Positions 17,662-26,147 of a DNA stretch of 49,131 nt are shown in pieces. Each line of letters begins with the position of its first letter. The stretch's first letter is position 1. The DNA lies in contig JAASTO010000002.1 of NCBI GenBank assembly GCA_021767245.1, positions 1 to 49,131 of the forward strand, read 5' to 3'. The notes beneath the pieces were generated by a model. That model did not search any database. It was not told the DNA's origin and saw only the letters and a list, made by a program, of their open reading frames with translations. This DNA comes from Balneolaceae bacterium. GTDB lineage: Bacteria; Bacteroidota; Rhodothermia; Balneolales; Balneolaceae. The position numbers and the translations under genes are program-made.

Positions 17662-20141
17662 TAGAATGGTGAACCAATATTAAACAGGAATTCCCAGTTA
17701 CCCGGCATAACGTTTGCCGAAGTTCCCGGCACATTAACGCCATCGAGTCTGTAACCATAACTGAGGTCAACCAATCCCAATACCGGAAGGTATAAACGAG
17801 CTCCAAAACCAACAGAACGTTTTACATTGAAAGGGTCGAAATCTTCAAAATCAAGGTATGAATTACCGGCATCAATAAATGTGTAAGGAATAACCTGGAT
17901 CTGCTCGTTGGCAATAGCAGGATATCTCATTTCAAGTGAATACTTACTGAACATGGTACCGCCCACTTTGGCTCCATCCACTACGGGAGCAATACTTTCA
18001 CGGGTTCCACCCGGGTATCCTCTGAGGTCAATATTATCATAGAGGAAGCTCTGACGCTGCTGCAATTGGGTACCACCCACAAGGAATTTTTTTAGTTCAC
18101 TGCGCTTGTCTTCGGTGAAATAACCGATATAACCATAATTAACCTGACTGGTCATCACCAACTTACCTACCACAGGTACGTGATATTGAAAGTTGGTTCT
18201 GAATTTATAGTATTCTGCGAATCCCGGCAGTGGCGGTGCAAATTCACCGGAAAGAGTGAATTTTGAACCGGAACTTGGTGAGATAGGGTTATTCAGTGAA
18301 TTTCTTTCTAGGACCTGCTCAATTGTTAGCAAGCTGGAAGTTCCTTCCGCAAAGAAGGACTCATTACCCACCACATCATACAGTTGATATCCGATAATAG
18401 TACGGGTTGCAAAGAAATCATCCGGCCATTTAAGTCTTCTGCCGATTGAAACAGAACTTGAAAACAACTCATTTCTTTCGTTCGTACCACGGTAGTTCAA
18501 TAAATTATACGAGACATTGAAGCCTACTGAAGTAGGCTTTCCTCGGAACCAGGGCTCCTGAAATCCAAAGCTATAACTTTGATAGCCGGTTCCGGTTACC
18601 TGAACACCAAGTGATAACTGCTGCCCGTCACCGGATGGAATAGGCTTCCATCCATCTTTCTTAAAAGCACGCTGTATTGAAAAATTATTGAAATTCACGC
18701 GTGCAGAAAGGATCACTCCAATACCTGATCCACCATAACCACCGGAGAATTCGAAGTTTGAAGTACTTTGAGTGTCATCCAGCTGATATATAATATCAAC
18801 GGTTTTGTTCTCACGATCCGGGATCGGTTGCGGCTGAATATTCTGAGGATCAAAATAACCCAGCTGCCCAAGTTCACGGATGGTACGAATAATGGCCTGA
18901 CGACTGTATTTGTTACCTGGCACGGTTCGAAGTGTTCTTCTTACAACATCATCATGTGTACGCGTATTACCGGTAAAATTCACTTCACGAATCGTGGCTA
19001 TTTCATCTTCATATATGTTAAAATGTATATCCAGTGAGTCCTCAGCCACTTTCTTGATCTCAGGCATCACCTGAAAGAACAGGTAACCGATATTTTGATA
19101 CAGGGAAGTAATATCCGAGTTTTGCTGATTGATGTTCACATTTTCATCAAACTTCACTTCGTTGAATATGTCTCCTTTCTGAAAGCCCAGTGATTCTGTA
19201 AGCTGCTCATCGGTGTATACGGTATTGCCTTCCCACGTGATATTGCGAACTTTATATTGAGGACCTTCGCTGATATTTACATCTACTTTCAGGCCTTTTT
19301 TGCCGTCCTTGTATTCGTACACATACACAGAATCAGACAGAATGCGGACATCACTGAATCCATTTTCACGATAGAAGCTCAGTATCTTTTCCTTTCCTTC
19401 AACAAAATCTTCCTCCTTAAATACCTTTTTCCCAAAGATCTTCCACCACGCATCTTCCTTCAATGGTTTGATCTTCTTCCGAAGCTTGCGGTCCGAAAAT
19501 TCATCATTGCCGTTGAAGTTAATATCCTTCACTTCCAGTCGCTGACCGGGATCAATGTTAAAGATCAACCGTACGCGGTCATCCACATCTTCCACTTCTT
19601 CCGTCCGGGTTTCCACTTTGGTGTACCAATACCCCTTTTCACGGTAAAAGCGACGAATGGTATTCTTAGCTTGACCAATAGCTGATTCAGTGATCACAGT
19701 ACCGGGAGTCAATACGATCAGATCTTCAAGATCCCTTCTCTGAGAACGCTTGATGTTTTCAAGCCGATATTCGAAAATCCTCGGTTGTTCCTGCACTTCG
19801 ATCTGAAACCGAATACCACTTGAGGTACGCTCAGTTACAAATATTTTGATGTCTGAGAACAACCCTGAACGGTATAAACGGGAAATGGCACTGTTAAGAG
19901 CATCTCCGGGATAAATGATCGTACTGCCTTCATTCAGTGAAGCGGCGTTGATAATGAATTGCTCGCGGGTGTTTTCATTACCCTCAACGGTTACTCCAAG
20001 GATTTCATATTCACGGGGAGTTAACTCCGTGGGATCGGTTAACTCAATATCCTGAGCTTGTACCTGAACCTGAGCAAATATGGAGGGAAGACCAACTAAA
20101 AATAAGATTGCAAAAAGTGTTCTATTCAAAAGTATCAACAC
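17661..20141 (-). CDS. bamA: Outer membrane protein assembly factor BamA
   Basis: Central Omp85 subunit that folds and inserts beta-barrel proteins into the outer membrane. The 826-residue product has a signal peptide ending near IFAQ, five POTRA repeats (residues ~45-440, for example RLEVKDINFNGNDEFSDRKL) and a C-terminal 16-strand barrel. The conserved barrel-lumen motif RGYPGG is at 707-712, and the chain ends in an aromatic residue (GSPF), the beta-signal. The start is a GTG at 20141 or the adjoining TTG at 20138. It sits between uppS and three Skp-like genes, a conserved envelope arrangement. Confidence 0.96.
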   Translation of the reverse strand: MLILLNRTLFAILFLVGLPSIFAQVQVQAQDIELTDPTELTPREYEILGVTVEGNENTREQFIINAASLNEGSTIIYPGDALNSAISRLYRSGLFSDIKIFVTERTSSGIRFQIEVQEQPRIFEYRLENIKRSQRRDLEDLIVLTPGTVITESAIGQAKNTIRRFYREKGYWYTKVETRTEEVEDVDDRVRLIFNIDPGQRLEVKDINFNGNDEFSDRKLRKKIKPLKEDAWWKIFGKKVFKEEDFVEGKEKILSFYRENGFSDVRILSDSVYVYEYKDGKKGLKVDVNISEGPQYKVRNITWEGNTVYTDEQLTESLGFQKGDIFNEVKFDENVNINQQNSDITSLYQNIGYLFFQVMPEIKKVAEDSLDIHFNIYEDEIATIREVNFTGNTRTHDDVVRRTLRTVPGNKYSRQAIIRTIRELGQLGYFDPQNIQPQPIPDRENKTVDIIYQLDDTQSTSNFEFSGGYGGSGIGVILSARVNFNNFSIQRAFKKDGWKPIPSGDGQQLSLGVQVTGTGYQSYSFGFQEPWFRGKPTSVGFNVSYNLLNYRGTNERNELFSSSVSIGRRLKWPDDFFATRTIIGYQLYDVVGNESFFAEGTSSLLTIEQVLERNSLNNPISPSSGSKFTLSGEFAPPLPGFAEYYKFRTNFQYHVPVVGKLVMTSQVNYGYIGYFTEDKRSELKKFLVGGTQLQQRQSFLYDNIDLRGYPGGTRESIAPVVDGAKVGGTMFSKYSLEMRYPAIANEQIQVIPYTFIDAGNSYLDFEDFDPFNVKRSVGFGARLYLPVLGLVDLSYGYRLDGVNVPGTSANVMPGNWEFLFNIGSPF

Positions 20142-20158
20142 GCCTTTTGTTTAAATGC

Positions 20159-20986
20159 TTATGATTTTTTGTTAACTAAACGGGATGAACCTGCTTTTTC
20201 GTCTTCAGAAATCGAGATCTTTCCAAACCTTCTATCTCTGCCCTGATATGAACGAATGGCCTCGTATAATTCATCCCTGCGGAAATCCGGCCAATAGGTT
20301 TCAGTGATATATAATTCAGAATAAGCCAGCTGCCAAAGTAGAAAATTACTGATGCGGTATTCACCGCTGGTTCTGATGATCAGGTCCGGATCTGGCACAT
20401 CAGCTGTGGATAAATGATCCCCTATCATCTGATCGTTGATAAGTTCAGGGTCCAAACGTCCTTCTTTGACATGCGTCGCGATCTTTTTAACAGCTTCTGT
20501 GATGTCCCAACGACCGGAATAGCTCAAGGCAAGACAAAGTTCAAGCCTGTTGTTATCTTTGGTGAGTTCAATAGCTTCTTTCAGCTCGGTTTGGCAACTT
20601 TGAGGAAAACGGTCAAGTTGACCAATGGTGGATAGCCTGATATCATTTTTATTGAGGTTCTCAGCTTCTTTTCTCAAAGAGGATACCAAAAGCTTCATCA
20701 ATCCCCTAACTTCAGTGGAAGGCCTTCCCCAATTTTCGGTGGAGAATGCATAGAGCGTCAGGTATTTGACTCCAAGCTGTGCACACGATTCCGTGATATC
20801 ACGAACAGAGTCGACCCCAACTTTATGACCGTGCAAACGAATGCTGCCCTTATTTTTCGCCCACCTACCATTACCGTCCATGATAATGGCAATGTGCAGA
20901 GGAATTTCCCCGGAATTCTTAAGAATTTCCTGGTTCTGTTTATCCTCTTCAGTCTGTATTTGTTTTGTTATTGTAAGCTCTTTCAA
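20159..20986 (-). CDS. uppS: Isoprenyl transferase (undecaprenyl diphosphate synthase)
   Basis: Cis-prenyltransferase that extends farnesyl diphosphate to the C55 carrier used for peptidoglycan and other polymers. The catalytic Asp37 lies in IAIIMDGNGRWAK. Other blocks are YLTLYAFSTENWGRP, LALSYSGRWDI and DLIIRTSGEYRISNFLLWQ. The length of 275 residues includes a polar 28-residue N-terminal extension. The start is TTG at 20986; there is no ATG before the conserved core. bamA begins 17 bp downstream. Confidence 0.96.
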   Translation of the reverse strand: MKELTITKQIQTEEDKQNQEILKNSGEIPLHIAIIMDGNGRWAKNKGSIRLHGHKVGVDSVRDITESCAQLGVKYLTLYAFSTENWGRPSTEVRGLMKLLVSSLRKEAENLNKNDIRLSTIGQLDRFPQSCQTELKEAIELTKDNNRLELCLALSYSGRWDITEAVKKIATHVKEGRLDPELINDQMIGDHLSTADVPDPDLIIRTSGEYRISNFLLWQLAYSELYITETYWPDFRRDELYEAIRSYQGRDRRFGKISISEDEKAGSSRLVNKKS

Positions 20987-21051
20987 ATGATTTTCAGGCT
21001 GGTTTTGAAGCTTTGAAAATTAGAGCTTTGATCGTCCTTTATCAAGGTCTA

Positions 21052-21525
21052 TTAATTTAATCGATTCGTTAGTTTTTGCTCAACGGATATCATTTCCAGC
21101 AGAGCTAAAGCGGCCTCACCGCCTTTGTTGCCCTTCTCGCCGGCCCGTTCAAGGGCTTGTTTTACATCATCCGTAGTAAGAACTCCAAAGGCTATGGGTT
21201 TATTATGTTTTAATATGAGATCGGTGATACCACGGTTTACCGCGTCACAGACATATTCAAAGTGCGGGGTTCCACCGCGAATAACCACACCGAGAGCAAT
21301 CACACCATCAACCTCCCTGTTTTGAATAAGTTTCTGAACCGCAAGAGGGATCTCATAGGAACCGGGGCACCTAATCACCGTTATATCATCATCCTGAATG
21401 CCATTCGATTTGAGAGCTTTGAGTGCTCCATCAAGCATTTTGTCGGTGATCATTGAATTCCATCGGGATACTACAATTCCGATTTTGGATGTTCCTGGTG
21501 TGGTTGAACCTTCTATCATTTCCAT
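21052..21525 (-). CDS. ribH: 6,7-dimethyl-8-ribityllumazine synthase
   Basis: Penultimate enzyme of riboflavin synthesis, condensing 5-amino-6-ribitylaminouracil with 3,4-dihydroxy-2-butanone 4-phosphate; forms large icosahedral or pentameric shells. Key features are SRWNSMITDKML, CPGSYEIPLA, and the catalytic His88 in RGGTPHFEYVCDA. 157 residues, ATG start. It lies 4 bp behind the PHP gene and 65 bp ahead of uppS, within a row of envelope genes rather than with other rib genes. Confidence 0.97.
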   Translation of the reverse strand: MEMIEGSTTPGTSKIGIVVSRWNSMITDKMLDGALKALKSNGIQDDDITVIRCPGSYEIPLAVQKLIQNREVDGVIALGVVIRGGTPHFEYVCDAVNRGITDLILKHNKPIAFGVLTTDDVKQALERAGEKGNKGGEAALALLEMISVEQKLTNRLN

Positions 21526-21529
21526 GTTA

Positions 21530-22381
21530 CTAATCTTTTAATTCAATAATATTTTTGCGCTGACTCGTCATCCTTTTAATCTTATCCACGTACTTGTAGG
21601 CAATAGTGACAACGCCCAAATTCGTATATCCGGCATTCAAACCTTCATGGGTATCACTGCCTCCTGTCATCAATAGACCCTGTTCCTCACACATTTCAGT
21701 GTACTTTTTTTGAAGAGCATAATTATGACTGGGGTGGATACACTCGATGCCATCCATTCCGGCTTCTACAAATTTCTTAACCTCTTCAGAAGAATACAAC
21801 CTCCCCGGATGAGCCAAAATACAAGCCCCCCCTACATTTTTCACGATCTCGATAACCTCCCTGTAATCGGGATAGGTATTTTCTATGGTACCAAGTTTCT
21901 GATTGCTTAAGTACCTGATGAAAGCTTCTTTCGGGCTGCTTACATAGCCTTTTTGAGTGAGAACCCGAGCCAGATGAGGTCTCCCGATGTTTGCACCGTT
22001 TGCTTCGGCCCACACTTCATCATAATCCACATCCACGCCGGCCTTTTGAACCGTTGCGATGATCCCTTTGATCCGTTTACTCCTTGCTTTGCGCTGTTCA
22101 CTCAAGAATTTTTCCAAATAATCGGTATCCGGATCAAAATAATAGGCTAAGATATGGGCTTCTTTATCATTTATGGTTGAAGTGATCTCACAACCCGAAA
22201 TAAGTTCAACCTCTAACTCCTCTGCTTTTTCCCTGGCCTGATGGTATCCTTTGTAGGTATCGTGGTCTGTAATGGAGACAGCCTTTAGCTTCTTTTCTTT
22301 TGCCAGCTCTATAACTTCGGTTGGCGCCAGCTTTCCATCAGAACAGGTGGTATGAATGTGCAGATCAGCTTTAGGAAGCAT
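21530..22381 (-). CDS. PHP domain phosphoesterase (TrpH/YciV-like)
   Basis: 283 residues. The N-terminal metal motif is DLHIHTTCSD (Asp6, His8, His10), followed by SITDHDTYKGY, GCEITS, LAHPGRLYSSEEV and the C-terminal GGSDTHEG; together these supply the trinuclear metal site of PHP hydrolases. Relatives include E. coli YciV/RNase AM, which trims 5' ends of RNA and acts on 3',5'-bisphosphonucleotides, but the substrate here is open. The start ATG lies 3 bp after the CtpA stop, so it is co-translated within the envelope operon. Confidence 0.9.
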   Translation of the reverse strand: MLPKADLHIHTTCSDGKLAPTEVIELAKEKKLKAVSITDHDTYKGYHQAREKAEELEVELISGCEITSTINDKEAHILAYYFDPDTDYLEKFLSEQRKARSKRIKGIIATVQKAGVDVDYDEVWAEANGANIGRPHLARVLTQKGYVSSPKEAFIRYLSNQKLGTIENTYPDYREVIEIVKNVGGACILAHPGRLYSSEEVKKFVEAGMDGIECIHPSHNYALQKKYTEMCEEQGLLMTGGSDTHEGLNAGYTNLGVVTIAYKYVDKIKRMTSQRKNIIELKD

Positions 22382-22384
22382 CTT

Positions 22385-24031
22385 CTATTCCCCGGATAAA
22401 ATGTTGGTGTACCGGGTATTGTTTTGGATGATATTCAATGCCTCACTGACTTCCGGATCCGAATTTATTCCGGCTCTTATCTTACCCATCTGCCCCTCAT
22501 ATCTGGAGGTTATCTCAAGAAAAAGTTGTTGTTTGATATCCGAGGATTCTCTTTCGAACATAAGCTCTTTTTCACGGTTTATGGTTGCCTGGAGATCCTC
22601 AAGGTGAGATTCTGTTCCCTTATAATTTTTGATCTGTTCAGTAAGTTGAGCCAACAACTTTTCAGAATCTGTTGAAAATTTAAAATCACGTTCTTTCAGG
22701 AAATCTTTGAATTCTTTATACACAGATTCGGGCAGTTCCGGATATTCAAAGCTCTCATTCTTAGCTTCAAACTCAGTAGCAAAATCGAAGTAAGATCCGG
22801 TTTGCATCAAGGCCACTTCAAGAATACTTGGCTTCTCACCGGCCGTTTCAAGGTCCGGTTCAATTCCCCTTCCTTCAAATACAACCCGGCCGTTACGAGT
22901 ACGGAACTCACGCTTCGAGCTATCAGCATTCATAACAACCGCATTCCTTCCCTGATGGGTATATTGTACTGCCTGTATACTCCGTCCACTCGGGATATAA
23001 TACCTCGAAATGGTGATCTTCAGTGATGTGTTGTAAGGCAAAGGTTTTACTACCTGAACCAATCCTTTTCCAAAACTTTGTTCCCCAAGTATAACAGCTC
23101 GGTCAAGGTCCTGCAAAGCGCCGGCTACCACTTCAGAGGCACTTGCACTTCCTCCGTTCATCAAGATAACCACTGGTTTTTCAAACATGACGGGTTCTTC
23201 AGTAGCAAAGGTCTGATTATACTCGGAAACCCTGCCTCTGATATCTACCACAGTAAGCCCGGGTTCGACAAACTTATCAATAATGGCCACAGCTTCCTGA
23301 AGTATTCCACCTGGGTTATCCCTCAGGTCCAGTACAAGCCCATTTAATTCCTTTTGCCCGGATAGTTCTTCGATGGACCTTCGGACCTCTTCAGCGGAAT
23401 TCGTACCAAACTGACTTAGGCGAATGTAGCCGGTATTTTCAGCCTCACCGATCAAACCTGCATACGAAATATTGGTCACCTCAATGCTCTCTCTTGTAAT
23501 CGTAAAATCGAGTACCTGATCCATTCCAAAACGTTTAATACTAAGTGTTACATCAGAGCCAACCTCTCCGCTGGTCAGCGTATTCACTTCCTCGGGTTGT
23601 AATCCTTCCGTGGAAACTCCATCTACCGCAACGATCACATCGCCTGCACGTATTCCAACTTCGTCAGCAGGACCTCCATCTACCGGTGCCACAACAACCA
23701 CTTCGCCATCACGGTAACCGGCTTCAATACCAATACCGGCATAATTACCTCGCGACATGATCTCAGATTGTTCGTTCTGAGATTCATTGAACATAACCGT
23801 ATAAGGATCCAGTGTTTCCAGCATGGCATCGATTCCTGTACGCATCAGCACTTCAGGATCAACCTCATCCACATACTCCAAGGCTACATTTTCATAGGCT
23901 TTACTGAAAATGCTGAAGTTCTTTTTTATCAGAAAATAGATATCGGTCTGTTGCGCAAGTAGCCCTGCTGAGGCAATAGCGATAACTATCCCGGTAACTA
24001 AAACACGTGATTTGGTTTTGATTAGAGCCAT
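22385..24031 (-). CDS. ctpA: S41 family C-terminal processing peptidase
   Basis: Periplasmic tail-specific serine protease, 548 residues. An uncleaved or cleaved signal segment (residues ~8-26) is followed by a PDZ domain (~90-175, with RGNYAGIGIEA and VGIRAGDVIVAVDG) and the S41 catalytic domain. The nucleophile is Ser297 in NGGSASASEVVAGAL and the general base Lys322 in SFGKGLVQVV; their spacing of 25 matches characterised family members. A C-terminal helical extension of about 150 residues follows. Probably trims envelope proteins or peptidoglycan hydrolases; it is placed directly behind a lytic transglycosylase gene (6-bp gap). Confidence 0.95.
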   Translation of the reverse strand: MALIKTKSRVLVTGIVIAIASAGLLAQQTDIYFLIKKNFSIFSKAYENVALEYVDEVDPEVLMRTGIDAMLETLDPYTVMFNESQNEQSEIMSRGNYAGIGIEAGYRDGEVVVVAPVDGGPADEVGIRAGDVIVAVDGVSTEGLQPEEVNTLTSGEVGSDVTLSIKRFGMDQVLDFTITRESIEVTNISYAGLIGEAENTGYIRLSQFGTNSAEEVRRSIEELSGQKELNGLVLDLRDNPGGILQEAVAIIDKFVEPGLTVVDIRGRVSEYNQTFATEEPVMFEKPVVILMNGGSASASEVVAGALQDLDRAVILGEQSFGKGLVQVVKPLPYNTSLKITISRYYIPSGRSIQAVQYTHQGRNAVVMNADSSKREFRTRNGRVVFEGRGIEPDLETAGEKPSILEVALMQTGSYFDFATEFEAKNESFEYPELPESVYKEFKDFLKERDFKFSTDSEKLLAQLTEQIKNYKGTESHLEDLQATINREKELMFERESSDIKQQLFLEITSRYEGQMGKIRAGINSDPEVSEALNIIQNNTRYTNILSGE

Positions 24032-24037
24032 AAATTA

Positions 24038-26047
24038 TTAATTGGCTGAGATCCGTAAAGTCTGACCTACATATATTCGGTTTCCGGAGATATTATTCAG
24101 TCTTCTAAGTTCGCTAAGTCCCACTCCAAAACTTTCGGCTATTTCACTTAAGGTATCATTCTGTTTAACCGTGTAAGTGGTATAGCTTCCATCCGTTCCG
24201 GTAGCAGCTGATGCAATAAAGATATTTTCTCCTCTGCGTTGCTTTCTCTCTATCTCCTGTTTTTCAGCATAACTCATGTCATCTATCTTAGAATAATGAG
24301 CCAGTCGGCTGTCGGGTACATGAACCGTCAGGCTTTGCCCAACACGGATGGTATTGCCGATGCCATTCCAGCTTCTGATATTCCAGGCACGCACATCAAA
24401 CCATTCAGCAATATGGCCTACCGTATCACCGGTTTTTACTTTATAGGTCACCGCAGTGGTATTTGCCGGAGCTGAAGCAGTTCTTGAAGAACTTCTGCTT
24501 GTGTTTACACTTCGCTGCTGGTTGGTTGGTTGATTGGCAGATATCTGCGAGGCACTGCCACGGGGTAAGGGCACCACGATCTTTTGTCCCGGATAAATGG
24601 TGCTCGAGAGATTTTCATTTGATCCATAAAGTCCGGCTACAGTGGTTCCGTATTTTCGGGCAATAATACCCAATGATTCACCACGACGCACGGTATGCAT
24701 AGTGATATTCTGACTGCGATTTTCTTTAGGAATTTCATTGTAAGCAGCTAAAAACTCCTGTTTATTTACGTTAGTTGGCACTTTTAAGGGGTATTTATTG
24801 CCCGGAGGGGTGGCCCAGCGCAGTAACTCAGGGTTATATTCTTTCAGTTCCTCAACCGTGATACCGGCTGCGTTCGCAAGGTCAGTCAATTCCATCAACC
24901 CATCAACTTCGATCACTTCATAAGAATACGGTTCTCCGGGATAGGACTTCTGAAAACCAAATTCTTCAGGGTTCATGCCGATCATAGTAGTGGCTATAAA
25001 GCCCGGTACGTACCCACGGGTTTCTCTTGGCAGATATGGATAAGCGGCCCAGTAATCTTCCACCCCACCCGCTCTGCGTATGGCACGTTTTAAACCACGC
25101 GGACTGATATTATAGTTGGCCATAGCCAGGTGCCAGTCGCCCCAGATATTGTAAAGATCTTTCAGGTGTCGCGCAGCTGCACGGGTTGCTTTTTCAGGAT
25201 CACGGCGTTCATCTACCCACCAGTTTACTTCAAGCCCATATACCGAACCGGTCGCTCGTATGAACTGCCACATGCCCACAGCTGCGGCCCAACTTCGTGC
25301 ATTCGGGTTCAAACCACTTTCAATAAAGGCCAGATAGGTTAATTCCTCAGGTGCTCCCTCTTCCCGAAAGATCTTACGCATCATAGGCTGATACTTGACC
25401 GCACGGGTCAGCCAGGTTTCCATTACTTCAGGTCTGCGCAATGTATAATACACTAAATGGCGATTGACCTTATCGTTTTGGATGAGCGGCACATCGGTCT
25501 TATTGAAATTGAGATCATCCGGAAAATCATAATTATCCACCATCCAGCTGTCATCTTCAGAAAATAATTCCTGCTGAACCGTAAATATCTCACCTTGTGC
25601 TTCATTTCCGGTTTCATTGATCCCATAAAACTCTCGGTATTCTGAAATCACAGATCGATACAACTCATTGAATCTTCTGTCCCCACTGATCTCAGGGTAT
25701 TCATCCAATAAACTCTGAGTTGAAGTTAAAGCATTGTTGATCTGATTTTCAGCTTCAAGCGGATCGTTGTTAACCTGAGCCTCCAGTGCCCTTACGTGTA
25801 TCTTATATATATTAGCGATCCTGCTCATCACATCTTTCTGAAAGCCATCCAGTTCCTGCATGGCAGGCTGTTTTTGAAGTCCTTCCTCAGCACCAATTCC
25901 CTGCATCGGGTTTTGATAATCAAGCAGCCTTAAAGGCATATCGTCAATTTCTATGGTAATGGTTGAGTCCTGCTGTGCCACAAGTCCTGTTGATAGAACT
26001 GCACACACAAGTAGCGTGAAAAAGGATTTGGGTAACAAATTTTGCAT
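24038..26047 (-). CDS. Membrane-bound lytic murein transglycosylase with three LysM repeats (MltD-like)
   Basis: 669 residues. The signal peptide ends near LVAQ. A helical region (~50-210) leads into the SLT catalytic domain, with Glu243 in YLAFIESGLNPNARS, then GMWQFIRATG and the late MANYNISPRG. Three LysM domains follow at about 450-493, 534-577 and 624-667, separated by Ser/Thr/Gln-rich linkers. It would cleave peptidoglycan glycan strands to 1,6-anhydro ends in the periplasm, with LysM holding the wall. No lipobox cysteine is seen, unlike E. coli MltD. First gene of the envelope operon. Confidence 0.93.
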   Translation of the reverse strand: MQNLLPKSFFTLLVCAVLSTGLVAQQDSTITIEIDDMPLRLLDYQNPMQGIGAEEGLQKQPAMQELDGFQKDVMSRIANIYKIHVRALEAQVNNDPLEAENQINNALTSTQSLLDEYPEISGDRRFNELYRSVISEYREFYGINETGNEAQGEIFTVQQELFSEDDSWMVDNYDFPDDLNFNKTDVPLIQNDKVNRHLVYYTLRRPEVMETWLTRAVKYQPMMRKIFREEGAPEELTYLAFIESGLNPNARSWAAAVGMWQFIRATGSVYGLEVNWWVDERRDPEKATRAAARHLKDLYNIWGDWHLAMANYNISPRGLKRAIRRAGGVEDYWAAYPYLPRETRGYVPGFIATTMIGMNPEEFGFQKSYPGEPYSYEVIEVDGLMELTDLANAAGITVEELKEYNPELLRWATPPGNKYPLKVPTNVNKQEFLAAYNEIPKENRSQNITMHTVRRGESLGIIARKYGTTVAGLYGSNENLSSTIYPGQKIVVPLPRGSASQISANQPTNQQRSVNTSRSSSRTASAPANTTAVTYKVKTGDTVGHIAEWFDVRAWNIRSWNGIGNTIRVGQSLTVHVPDSRLAHYSKIDDMSYAEKQEIERKQRRGENIFIASAATGTDGSYTTYTVKQNDTLSEIAESFGVGLSELRRLNNISGNRIYVGQTLRISAN

Positions 26048-26094
26048 GTAGATGAGTATGGTTTTATAAATTGCGCTTTAAAGTACTAAATAAT

Positions 26095-26147
26095 GAACTG
26101 AATTGGGAATTGAACTCAGAACTCCAAACGATCTGAACTCCTAATAA
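26095..26147. repeat. Low-complexity AATTG/AACTC intergenic stretch
   Basis: The gap between nadE and the transglycosylase gene holds repeated words: GAACTGAATTGGGAATTGAACTC type units, then AACTCAG, AACTCCA and AACTCCT. Some recur at 7-nt spacing, resembling in style the tract at 855-963. The pattern is degenerate, and it may equally hold the promoter of the envelope operon. Confidence 0.35.
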
